From NCBI GenBank assembly GCA_002399735.1, contig DHEF01000001.1, forward strand, positions 116,934-180,933: a stretch of DNA of 64,000 bases. The letters are read 5' to 3'. The stretch comes from Chitinophagaceae bacterium UBA4857. GTDB lineage: Bacteria; Bacteroidota; Bacteroidia; Chitinophagales; Chitinophagaceae. This document shows positions 34,683-41,535 of this stretch, one piece after another. Each line of letters opens with the position of its first letter. Positions within the stretch are counted from its first letter, which is position 1. The notes below the pieces were generated by a model that did not search any database, was not told where the DNA came from, and saw nothing but the letters and a program-made list of their open reading frames with translations. The position numbers and the translations under genes were made by a program.

Positions 34683-35150
34683 ATGCGTAAAGCACAAGCA
34701 AAGAAATTGCCCTTAGCACCAGACCCTAAGTTTAATGATAAACTGGTTACCCGTTTTGTAAACAACCTAATGTGGGAGGGTAAAAAAAGTGGTGCCTTTA
34801 ATATTTTTTACGACGCTTTAGATAAAGTGGCTAAACAAACCAACGAAGATGGATACGAGGTTTGGAGAAAAGCTTTAGCTAACGTAACTCCGGGTGTTGA
34901 AGTTCGTAGCCGCCGTATTGGTGGTGCTACCTTCCAAATTCCTTCTGAGGTACGTCCTGACCGTAAAATTTCTTTAAGCATTAAGTGGTTAGTGCGTTAC
35001 AGCCGTGAAAGAAACGGACGTAGCATGGCCGATAAATTAGCTAACGAAATTGTAGCTGCAAGCAAAGGTGAAGGTGCTGCTTTCAAAAAGAAAGAAGATA
35101 CTCACCGTATGGCCGAAGCTAACAAAGCTTTCGCTCACTTCCGTATCTAA
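34683..35150 (+). CDS. rpsG: 30S ribosomal protein S7
   Basis: A 155-residue protein that nucleates assembly of the 30S head. Recognised by [39 protein letters not shown], the conserved [15 protein letters not shown] and the C-terminal [20 protein letters not shown]. In most bacteria fusA and tuf follow in the str operon; here a terminator-like hairpin and a family B repeat follow instead, so the operon ends at rpsG. Confidence 0.98.
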   Translation: MRKAQAKKLPLAPDPKFNDKLVTRFVNNLMWEGKKSGAFNIFYDALDKVAKQTNEDGYEVWRKALANVTPGVEVRSRRIGGATFQIPSEVRPDRKISLSIKWLVRYSRERNGRSMADKLANEIVAASKGEGAAFKKKEDTHRMAEANKAFAHFRI

Positions 35151-35176
35151 CCCTTGTAAAAGGTTTAATATATTTC

Positions 35177-35208
35177 AAAAGCTGCCCATTAGGGTGGCTT
35201 TTGTTGTT
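35177..35208 (+). terminator. terminator-like hairpin after rpsG
   Basis: AAAAGCTGCCC (35177-35187) pairs with GGGTGGCTTTT (35192-35202) through two G-T wobbles, with loop ATTA. It continues into TTTTGTTGTTT. It lies 27 bp after the rpsG stop codon. Confidence 0.7.
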
Positions 35209-35209
35209 T

Positions 35210-35388
35210 GGGGCTGTGGGCGATAGTAACTCCGGTTTCTAACCCCCGACTTAGAAAAACAAGGCGAAGAATGAGCTGTTGTTTTTCTTAATCGGGGTCA
35301 GCAGCAATCCCCGCTTTTTGCAGTAGTGCAACGCTTCCGCTGCTTTGCCCACCCACCGTTGCAGCTACTGCTGCCAATCGGACAGCCC
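35210..35388 (+). repeat. family B structured repeat, copy 3 (long)
   Basis: GGGGCTGTGGGCGATAGTAAC, then the stem CCCCGACTTAGAAAAACAA (35244-35262) with TTGTTTTTCTTAATCGGGG (35279-35297; 17 of 19), then CAGCAGCAATCCCCGCTTTTTGC and CAGCTACTGCTGCCAATCGG, ending ACAGCCC. It fills much of the 436-bp gap 35151-35586, together with the terminator and a stutter tract. Confidence 0.65.
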
Positions 35389-35392
35389 TTCA

Positions 35393-35470
35393 ACTGAAGT
35401 TAATAGTTCATCATTAATAGTTAATGAAAGTGAATAGTGAGTAGCGAATTGACTATTCACTGCTTACTTA
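35393..35470. repeat. low-complexity tract of GTTAATAGTTCA / GTGAATAGTGAG type
   Basis: Degenerate TTAATAGTT and GAATAGTGA units, with a weak dyad GTGAATAGT...ACTATTCAC. It follows family B copy 3 directly. The remaining 110 bp before 35587 show nothing clear. Confidence 0.45.
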
Positions 35471-35586
35471 CCTTCTTCAATTCCTTCAACGATTCTGGTT
35501 ATCCCTTTATCGATTGCATTTGTGTTCTTTTTTTGCTGATAATACATTTGGGTTAATAAATATTTTAAACCCATAAATCTGTTTAT

Positions 35587-36168
35587 ATGAAAATGTTATT
35601 AGCCTTCTGTATGCTTTTAACCTTGTTTACCGCATGTAGTAAAAAAGACAAATCTGAGCCTGTTGTTTATGGCGAAGAAGATCCGCTACCCGGTTTTTTA
35701 GCCAGGGCTTTTTATACGCAGGAAACCTATGTATGGATAAATGAGTTAAGTGGTGTTGCACAATATGGTATGAGTTTTATACCTACCGAAAACGGAAAAA
35801 TAAACAGCCTGGTTGTTAAAATACCCAGCCCCAATAATGCATTAAAAGTAATTATTTGGGACAAGGCCACTAAGGCCAAAGTGCGGGTAGAAACAGTTAA
35901 AGTGCCAACTGCTAATACGGTTACTACCATTGGCATAACACCTTTGGCGTTGGTAAAAGATAAGGAGTATGTTATAACCATGTTTACCGACGATTTTTAT
36001 GCCCGTAATAAAACCGGTAATGGTGTTGGTTCTTTTCCTATTGTATCGGGTAATATAAAAGTTACAGGCTCGGTAACCGGTAGGGCCGAAAATGAATTGT
36101 TTCCTTTAAGCGGTAGCGGCAACCAATATTTTGGCGATTGTAGCTTTCTATTTCAACGCACCAATTAA
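35587..36168 (+). CDS. lipoprotein with DUF4082-like domain
   Basis: A 193-residue predicted lipoprotein: MKMLLAFCMLLTLFTACSKKD, lipobox LFTAC. The mature domain (about 45-190) reads YGMSFIPTENGKINSLVVKIPSP, LKVIIWDKATKAKVRV, TIGITPLALVKDKEYVITMFTDDFYARN, which resembles the beta-sandwich DUF4082 layout (surface, carbohydrate-associated proteins) by eye. No enzyme motif is seen. It is monocistronic and convergent with the BrkB gene. Confidence 0.7.
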   Translation: MKMLLAFCMLLTLFTACSKKDKSEPVVYGEEDPLPGFLARAFYTQETYVWINELSGVAQYGMSFIPTENGKINSLVVKIPSPNNALKVIIWDKATKAKVRVETVKVPTANTVTTIGITPLALVKDKEYVITMFTDDFYARNKTGNGVGSFPIVSGNIKVTGSVTGRAENELFPLSGSGNQYFGDCSFLFQRTN

Positions 36169-36183
36169 ATTGTTACAAAAAAT

Positions 36184-37140
36184 TTATACCTGTTTTTGTT
36201 CAGTTGTTTCAATATCTTCCTGTGTGGGTAGGGCTTCTTTATTTTCTACTTCCACTTGCTCTACCCATACAGCAAACTGGCTTGGATAAATACGAGACCC
36301 TGTATGCATGGCATATACCCTGGTAAACACAGCTCCAAAATATAAAATCATGGCCGAGTAGTACACCCATAATAACATAACAATAATAGAACCTGCAGCG
36401 CCATAGGCCGATGACATACGACTTTGCCCCAGGTAGTAACTAATTAAAAATTTACCTACCATAAACAATAGGGCCGTAGTAAAAGCGCCGGCACGTACAT
36501 GCTTCCATTTTATTTTGGCATCAGGCAGTACCTTAAATATTAAGCCAAATAAAAACGATGTGATAAGAAAGGTAAACACAAGGTTAAAAGTATAAGCCAG
36601 CATAACCTGTGTATCGGGAAACATGGCCGTTAGTTTGCTAATCAGGGCATCCATAACACCATTTACAATTAACGATACCAGCAACAAAAAGCCCAGTGAA
36701 ATAATAATAGAAAAAGAAAGCAACCTGTTTATAATAAGTTTTAACCAGCCCTTACCCTTTTTGGGCTTTGCTTTTAGCCGCCATATTAAATTAATGGAAT
36801 CCTGAATTTCGCCAAATACACTGGTGGCACCAATAACTAATGTAGCAATACCAACAATCGTGGCTAAATGCCCGTCTGATGAGAGGGTGGCGTTGCGTAT
36901 AGTTTCCTGTATTTGTACTGCTGCATCTTTACCTACTAATCCGGCTATTTGTCCATATACGGTTCCTTCTACAGCCTGTTTGCCGTAAAAAATATCGGTT
37001 ATCCAAATAATAATAATAACCAGGCCCGGCAAAGAGAATATGGTATAATACGCCAAGGCAGCACTTAACTTTAATACCCGATTATCAATAAAATCGGATA
37101 CTGATTGTTTGATGATATTCCATATTGATTTTATTGGCAT
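36184..37140 (-). CDS. YihY/BrkB-family membrane protein
   Basis: A 318-residue integral membrane protein of the YihY/virulence-factor BrkB family (UPF0761). About six helices: KLSAALAYYTIFSLPGLVIIIIWI, LATIVGIATLVIGATSVFGEIQ, LLSFSIIISLGFLLLVSLIV, LAYTFNLVFTFLITSFLFGLIF, TTALLFMVGKFLISYYLG and IIVMLLWVYYSAMILYFGAVFTRVYA. The LAYYTIFSLPG start and the YYSAMILYFGAVFT signature are typical. Function is unsettled despite its old label as a ribonuclease BN candidate. A short acidic cytosolic tail follows. It lies 39 bp after the MazG-like gene on the same strand. Confidence 0.9.
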   Translation of the reverse strand: MPIKSIWNIIKQSVSDFIDNRVLKLSAALAYYTIFSLPGLVIIIIWITDIFYGKQAVEGTVYGQIAGLVGKDAAVQIQETIRNATLSSDGHLATIVGIATLVIGATSVFGEIQDSINLIWRLKAKPKKGKGWLKLIINRLLSFSIIISLGFLLLVSLIVNGVMDALISKLTAMFPDTQVMLAYTFNLVFTFLITSFLFGLIFKVLPDAKIKWKHVRAGAFTTALLFMVGKFLISYYLGQSRMSSAYGAAGSIIVMLLWVYYSAMILYFGAVFTRVYAMHTGSRIYPSQFAVWVEQVEVENKEALPTQEDIETTEQKQV

Positions 37141-37179
37141 AGGCTATAAGACTTAAAAAATAGTGCCAAACATTATTGT

Positions 37180-37506
37180 TTATTGTAATTTAGGATTCTC
37201 TTTATGTCGGTTCGCATCACGTATACTTTTTTTCTCAAAATTGTTTTGTAATGCCGTTGTTAAATTTACACCGGTTTGATTGGCCAGGCAAATCAATACC
37301 CATAACACATCGGCCATTTCATCGGCCATATTATGTTGTTCATCACTTTTTTTAAAAGACTGGTCGCCGTATTTACGGGCCATGATACGGGCCAGTTCGC
37401 CAACCTCCTCTGTTAATATAGTCATATTAGTAAGCTCACTAAAGTAACGTACACCTACTGTCTTTATCCATTCGTCAACCTGATTTTGCGCTTCTTGTAA
37501 AGTCAT
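37180..37506 (-). CDS. MazG-like nucleotide pyrophosphohydrolase
   Basis: A single-domain all-alpha NTP pyrophosphohydrolase of 108 residues, starting MTLQEAQNQVDEWIK (37506). The upstream in-frame ATG at 37650 would overlap a divergent gene and adds 48 unrelated residues. The metal motif is ILTEEVGELARIMARKYGDQ followed by NMADEMADVLWVLICLANQTG, the EExxE...ExxD layout of MazG/iMazG. It probably removes abnormal or excess NTPs. The BrkB gene follows on the same strand. Confidence 0.87.
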   Translation of the reverse strand: MTLQEAQNQVDEWIKTVGVRYFSELTNMTILTEEVGELARIMARKYGDQSFKKSDEQHNMADEMADVLWVLICLANQTGVNLTTALQNNFEKKSIRDANRHKENPKLQ

Positions 37507-37597
37507 AACATAAATTTTAGAAATAGCCGGCAATTTTACACCCGTATATTCGTTGTATGTCAAAGTACAACATAAATTTTGAATTAGCTTCTCATAA

Positions 37598-37927
37598 ATG
37601 ATCTTCCGCTTTTTTATATCAGTATGTATTATTTGTTTTGTTTGGGGCACTGCGGTGGCACAAACTAATAATCGTATACCGGTAAAAACATTCGAAGAAA
37701 CAAAACCTCCTTATCAGTTATTTACCAATGGCCGGCAAATTACAGTTAAGTGTTCTGCCGGCATTAAACAAATAATGGTGTGGGCCGCAAGTGGCCATCG
37801 TGTGGTGGAACAAAAAGAGATTGATAAAACCAGCTTTTCCTTTAAGCTGGATGTAAACGAAAAAATATTCTTCCTGCGGTTGCAGTTAAGTAATGGTAAG
37901 GTTTTTACACAAAAGTTCGGGGTGTAG
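37598..37927 (+). CDS. small secreted protein of unknown function
   Basis: A 109-residue protein with signal peptide MIFRFFISVCIICFVWGTAVAQ. The mature domain resembles a short beta-sandwich: IKQIMVWAASGHRVVEQKEI and KIFFLRLQLSNGKVFTQKFGV, somewhat like type A T9SS C-terminal strands but without a clear sorting signal. No family assigned. It is divergent from the MazG-like gene across 91 bp. Confidence 0.7.
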   Translation: MIFRFFISVCIICFVWGTAVAQTNNRIPVKTFEETKPPYQLFTNGRQITVKCSAGIKQIMVWAASGHRVVEQKEIDKTSFSFKLDVNEKIFFLRLQLSNGKVFTQKFGV

Positions 37928-37982
37928 AAAGGTTCAAAAGGTTAAAGAAGTTCCAGAGGTTCAAATGTTCAAAAGTTGTTAC
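37928..37982. repeat. low-complexity tract of GGTTCAAA type
   Basis: Repeats of AGGTTCAAAAGGTT, AGAGGTTCAAATGTTCAAAAG directly after the small secreted gene. Close kin is at 50916-50962. Confidence 0.5.
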
Positions 37983-38049
37983 ACCATCTCCTGCACAAAT
38001 AATTTCTCACAAGTATATAGCAACAGTTTCTAAATGTTTTAGGATGCAT

Positions 38050-38065
38050 CCCCTCCTTGGAGGGG
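38050..38065. repeat. family C GC-rich hairpin, left flank of the DUF559 gene
   Basis: CCCCTCCTTGGAGGGG: 7-bp stem with a TT loop, followed by C and, 29 bp later, by GGGGTGGGTAAA. The right flank at 38531-38557 is the inverted equivalent. Confidence 0.7.
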
Positions 38066-38112
38066 CGAATGTAGGATTTACATTAAAGTTGTACCTTGGG
38101 GTGGGTAAATAA

Positions 38113-38580
38113 ATGAACCGTAAAATTATTACATACAATCCTGCACTTAAAGAACTGGCAAAAAAGCTAAGACAGAATATGACTTTTTCTGAAGTAAAAC
38201 TTTGGAATGAATTAAAGAATGGTCAGTTACTAAACTATGATTTTGACAGGCAACGGCCAATGGGGAATTATATAATAGATTTTTATTGCAAAGATTTACA
38301 ATTGGCAATTGAAGTTGATGGTATAACCCATTATGAAATAGGTGCTCTTGAAAATGATAAAATCAGACAAGCTGAATTGGAGAAGATGGGAATTAGTTTC
38401 TTGCGTTTTGATGCGTTAGATGTAATTAATAAAACGGGTTCTGTATTAGATGATATAAAGGAATGGATATTACGTTATGAGTTAAATAATGGCATTAGCG
38501 AAAGGATTTTAACTAAACGAAATCAAGTAAACCCACCCCGGCCCCTCCAAGGAGGGGATGTAAACTCCTCAAAGGAATAA
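38113..38580 (+). CDS. DUF559 / Vsr-like endonuclease-domain protein
   Basis: A 155-residue putative nuclease of the PD-(D/E)XK (Vsr-like) fold. Residues about 5-125 carry LAKKLRQNMTFSEVKLWNEL, FDRQRPMGNYIIDFYCKDLQLAIEVDGITH (acidic D and E-x-D catalytic set) and KMGISFLRFDALDVIN. The last about 18 residues (NPPRPLQGGDVNSSKE) are encoded by the right-hand GC-rich hairpin, so the gene reads through the repeat. Such genes are numerous in Bacteroidota, with no established role. It is flanked by inverted copies of the same hairpin, which suggests movement as a unit. Confidence 0.85.
   Translation: MNRKIITYNPALKELAKKLRQNMTFSEVKLWNELKNGQLLNYDFDRQRPMGNYIIDFYCKDLQLAIEVDGITHYEIGALENDKIRQAELEKMGISFLRFDALDVINKTGSVLDDIKEWILRYELNNGISERILTKRNQVNPPRPLQGGDVNSSKE
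38531..38557. repeat. family C GC-rich hairpin, right flank of the DUF559 gene
   Basis: ACCCACCCCGG then CCCCTCCAAGGAGGGG (38542-38557), the exact reverse complement of the left hairpin with its GGGGTGGGT partner. It lies inside the 3' end of the coding sequence. Confidence 0.7.
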
Positions 38581-38623
38581 AATTTACTATTTGAATAATA
38601 AACGTACTTTACTCGTTCTTCGA

Positions 38624-39175
38624 CTACCCCATCCCCGGTACACCCAATTTTTCAAAAGCATACAGCAAGCAGGTAATATGCATACTTTGCATAATTTTAT
38701 TATCACGCAAAGCCTGCTTCACTTCATCAATTGTCCATAACTCCATTTCAATTTCTTCGTTGTGATCCAACTGTTGCTCGTATTTTTTCTTACCACCTTT
38801 TGCTACATACATGTACATTATGTTGCTGTTGGTAGATGGGTTAGCCGATGTTTTTCCCAAATATTCAATCTGGTCAAATTCATAACCTGTTTCTTCTTTT
38901 AATTCACGTAGCGCAGCCGTTTTAGAGTCAGCATCCGTGTCATCAATACAACCGCCGGGTATTTCCAAACACACTTCCCCCAAAGCATGGCGGTATTGTT
39001 TAATCATAATTATTTTACCATCTTCTGTAATAGGTACAACTGTAACCCAGTTAGGAAAATCGTACACGTAGTATGGGTCAATAATTTTTCCTTGAGGTGT
39101 TTGGCAACGTTCGCGGCGAACTTTAAACCATAAGTCCTTAAACAAATATTCCGATGTTATAACTTTCCACTTCAT
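38624..39175 (-). CDS. NUDIX hydrolase, ADP-ribose pyrophosphatase-like
   Basis: Hydrolyses a nucleoside-diphosphate-linked compound, most likely ADP-ribose by pattern. The 183-residue protein has VVPITEDGKIIMIKQYRHALGE ahead of the Nudix box PGGCIDDTDADSKTAALRELKEETGY (about 75-98). The spacing between the box glycine and the RELxEE core is one residue longer than the textbook G-x5-E-x7-RE, while REL-K-EETG is intact. It ends with ASTNSNIMYMYVAKGG-like strands. The DinB/YfiT-type gene is 3 bp upstream on the same strand. Confidence 0.9.
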   Translation of the reverse strand: MKWKVITSEYLFKDLWFKVRRERCQTPQGKIIDPYYVYDFPNWVTVVPITEDGKIIMIKQYRHALGEVCLEIPGGCIDDTDADSKTAALRELKEETGYEFDQIEYLGKTSANPSTNSNIMYMYVAKGGKKKYEQQLDHNEEIEMELWTIDEVKQALRDNKIMQSMHITCLLYAFEKLGVPGMG

Positions 39176-39178
39176 AAT

Positions 39179-39709
39179 TTACCATTTCATTCTTTCACGT
39201 AAGGCATTAATATGTGCCACATGATGTTTGCCATGCCACGCATACATGCCTAACAAATACCATAAGCGCATAGTTTTTTTATGCTCCGGATGAAATACCG
39301 TACGGTTATTCCAATCGTTATCATTTACGTACTTCAACGTTTCGTATAGCCTTGCATGCAAAGCATGCAGCAAGGTTAACGAAATATTGATAGGTAATTT
39401 TTCTACATCATGCAATAAAACCCACTGATTTTCATCATAAGGTTTTATTGTCGGATTATCTTCTGTAAGTGCCAACTTAAAACGGCAATAAGCATTGGTA
39501 TGACTATCGGCAACATGATGCACCAATTGATGCACCGTCCAGCCACCTTCACGGTAAGGCGTATGTAATTGCGCTTCATCTAAATTTAGTACCGCAGTTT
39601 CCAACATCAATGGTAAAAATTTAATGTCGGCCAGCCACTCCACTTTTTTTTCAATAGAAAAAGGTTGCGGCTCGTATTGCCCAATGGGATAACGTAAATT
39701 ATCTGTCAT
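39179..39709 (-). CDS. DinB/YfiT-like putative metal-dependent transferase
   Basis: A four-helix-bundle protein of 176 residues in the YfiT/DinB superfamily; relatives use a metal held by three histidines for thiol transfer or hydrolysis. Visible are REGGWTVHQLVHHVADSHTNAY (first His) and WHGKHHVAHINALRERM (His-x3-His). The pattern YPIGQYEPQPFS at the N-terminus is typical of the YfiT group. It is cotranscribed with the NUDIX gene. Whether bacillithiol is used in this organism is not known. Confidence 0.87.
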   Translation of the reverse strand: MTDNLRYPIGQYEPQPFSIEKKVEWLADIKFLPLMLETAVLNLDEAQLHTPYREGGWTVHQLVHHVADSHTNAYCRFKLALTEDNPTIKPYDENQWVLLHDVEKLPINISLTLLHALHARLYETLKYVNDNDWNNRTVFHPEHKKTMRLWYLLGMYAWHGKHHVAHINALRERMKW

Positions 39710-39748
39710 AGTTAAATGTATTCCTGAAAGGAGTGTTTGTAATTATGT

Positions 39749-39864
39749 AATCAGCTGCATTACTACTATGCCCCCAGCCCCTAAAGGGGAGTTTGGTTGC
39801 GTCGCACTCTTCAACGTCCAGTAATTCTATTGGGCATTATGTAAGTTCCCTATGCACTCCGAAA
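39749..39864 (+). repeat. family A repeat with family C hairpin inside
   Basis: AATCAGCTGCATTACTACTATG, then CCCCCAGCCCCTAAAGGGGAG, core TTGCGTCGCACTCTTCAACG (core 39797-39807), and AATTCTATTGGGCATTATGTAAGTTCCCTAT. Near twin of the copy at 6348. Confidence 0.75.
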
Positions 39865-39941
39865 AAATTACAGTTGTAATTTTTTTTAGGTATCAAAAAA
39901 TCATACATCAGACATTGTTAAATCAGACATCAAAACCCCGA

Positions 39942-40376
39942 TTACTTTACAGCCAACAGCTCAACTTCAAAAATCAACGTGGCACCACCCGGAATATCAG
40001 CACCTGCACCTCTGTCGCCATAAGCCAAATCAGATGGTATCCATAAACGCCAGTGACTTCCTTCTTTCATTAAGGGAATAGCAATTTGCCAGCCTTTAAT
40101 TAATGCAGTCAAAGGCGCTGAAAAAGGTTGGTTTCTTTTGAAAGAACTATCAAATTCTTTACCGTCTAATAACGATCCTTTATAATGTGCTGTTACGGTA
40201 TCAGTAATTTTAGGCTGAGCACCGTTGCCTTCTTTTATTACTTCGTACTGAATACCTTCCGGTAATTCAATAACACCGGGTTGTTGTTTGTTTACTTGCA
40301 GAAAAGCTGCACCGGCATCTTTCTGCGCTTGTATTTTACCACTCATAAGTTCTTTTAATTTATTTTGTAAGCTCAT
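39942..40376 (-). CDS. FKBP-type peptidyl-prolyl cis-trans isomerase
   Basis: A 144-residue prolyl isomerase with an N-terminal helix (about 1-30, MSLQNKLKELMSGK) and an FKBP domain (about 45-143): YEVIKEGNGAQPKITDTVTAHYKGSLLDGKEFDSS, GWQIAIPLMKEGSHWRLWIPSDLAYGDRGAG, IFEVELL. No signal peptide, so probably cytosolic. The ABC ATPase gene ends 33 bp upstream on the same strand. Confidence 0.93.
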   Translation of the reverse strand: MSLQNKLKELMSGKIQAQKDAGAAFLQVNKQQPGVIELPEGIQYEVIKEGNGAQPKITDTVTAHYKGSLLDGKEFDSSFKRNQPFSAPLTALIKGWQIAIPLMKEGSHWRLWIPSDLAYGDRGAGADIPGGATLIFEVELLAVK

Positions 40377-40409
40377 GTTTACAATTTTATGAAATATTAT
40401 CTTCTTTTA

Positions 40410-41174
40410 TTAATCTTCCCGTAAACTTTTGCCGGTCAGGTTTATAAATACATCTTCCAGGTTGGCCAGTTTAACTTGTTTGGGCCTTTCAAAACCTGTA
40501 GCCACTAAGTTATCTATTAATTTATCGGGTGAGTCCAATGCAACAATTTTACCGGCATCAATAATGGCAATACGATCACATAAGTATTCGGCTTCGTCCA
40601 TGTAATGGGTTGTAATAATAACCGTAGTGCCTTGCTCACGAATGTTTTTTATAAGGTCCCATAAACTGCGGCGGGCTTGCGGATCAAGACCGGTAGTAGG
40701 CTCATCTAAAAAAATAATACGTGGGTTATTAATTAAAGTAGTGGCTACCGAAAAGCGTTGTTTTTGACCGCCACTTAATTGTATAAATTTCGCCTTGGCT
40801 TTATCCAATAAATTTACCGATTCCAGTAATGCTTCAGCATCAACCGTTTTGTTATACAAACCGGCAAATAGTTCAATAAGTTGCAATAGGTTTAAACCGG
40901 GGTAATAACCACTTGCTTGTAATTGTACACCAATAATGCTTTTAATATTATTGTGTTGCGTGTCTAAATCAAACCCATCAACAGTAACAGTGCCACCGGT
41001 TTTTTCACGCAGGGTTTCTATTATTTCCAATGTGCTTGATTTTCCGGCGCCATTAGGGCCCAGCAAACCAAAAATTTCACCTTCCATTACCTGAAAAGAA
41101 ATACCTTTTACTGCCTGAAACTGACCGTAGTTTTTTGTCAGGTTATTAACCGAGATAATTACCTTATTACTCAT
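40410..41174 (-). CDS. ABC transporter ATP-binding protein, orphan
   Basis: A 254-residue ATPase starting MSNKVIISVNNLTKNYG (41174). It has Walker A GLLGPNGAGKSST, a Q-loop GVQLQASGYYP, the signature LSGGQKQRFSVA, Walker B IIFLDEPTTGLDPQ and the switch His in VIITTHYMDEAE. The pattern is that of DrrA/CcmA-like export ATPases. The matching permease is usually next to it; none is present within the neighbouring genes (FKBP downstream, fbp upstream). Confidence 0.93.
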   Translation of the reverse strand: MSNKVIISVNNLTKNYGQFQAVKGISFQVMEGEIFGLLGPNGAGKSSTLEIIETLREKTGGTVTVDGFDLDTQHNNIKSIIGVQLQASGYYPGLNLLQLIELFAGLYNKTVDAEALLESVNLLDKAKAKFIQLSGGQKQRFSVATTLINNPRIIFLDEPTTGLDPQARRSLWDLIKNIREQGTTVIITTHYMDEAEYLCDRIAIIDAGKIVALDSPDKLIDNLVATGFERPKQVKLANLEDVFINLTGKSLRED

Positions 41175-41244
41175 TGGCTGCAAGTTACGGAACAAAAATT
41201 TACAACCGACAATGGACAAATGACAATTTCTTATTCGGGTTTTT

Positions 41245-41311
41245 GTAGAGACGCCATGCTAGCGTCTAGGCATTGTATTAAATTAAAAAAACGCCAACAT
41301 GGCGTCTCTAC
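41245..41311. repeat. inverted repeat GTAGAGACGCCATG
   Basis: GTAGAGACGCCATG (41245-41258) and its exact complement CATGGCGTCTCTAC (41298-41311) enclose 39 bp with a partial internal echo (CTAGCGTCT, ACGCCAAC). The wider gap 41175-41535 also holds two family A copies. A similar GTAGAGACGC motif is common in many bacterial repeats. Confidence 0.7.
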
Positions 41312-41347
41312 GGGAGCAGTATTTTGCGAAAAATAATTTGTTATTGC

Positions 41348-41392
41348 ATAATGCTGAATAAAGAACAGAACGATGAAGAGTGCGACAGAAAA
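41348..41392 (-). repeat. family A repeat, truncated
   Basis: ATGCTGAATAAAGAACAGAACGATG then AGTGCGACAGAA (core mutated at 41380-41390). The rest of the element is absent. Confidence 0.6.
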
Positions 41393-41423
41393 CAATTAGT
41401 TAATTTGAAAATTTGGCAATGAG

Positions 41424-41525
41424 GTTTTCCGATAGAATAGGGAACTTACATAATGCCCAATAGCATTACTGCAGTACAAGAGTGCGACGCAACAGACGAT
41501 GCTAGTAGTAATGCAGTTGACTACC
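41424..41525 (-). repeat. family A repeat, longest clean copy
   Basis: The minus strand reads GGTAGTCAACTGCATTACTACTAGCATCGTC, core TTGCGTCGCACTCTTGTAC (plus 41482-41492), then TATTGGGCATTATGTAAGTTCCCTATTC. It shows left, core and right modules together, just beyond the fbp stop codon. Confidence 0.75.
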
Positions 41526-41535
41526 TAAATAAAAA

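Noticed and set aside
38113..38580. Classical insertion sequence
   Set aside because: There is a nuclease-like gene with inverted flanks, but no transposase motif and no target-site duplication that I can see.
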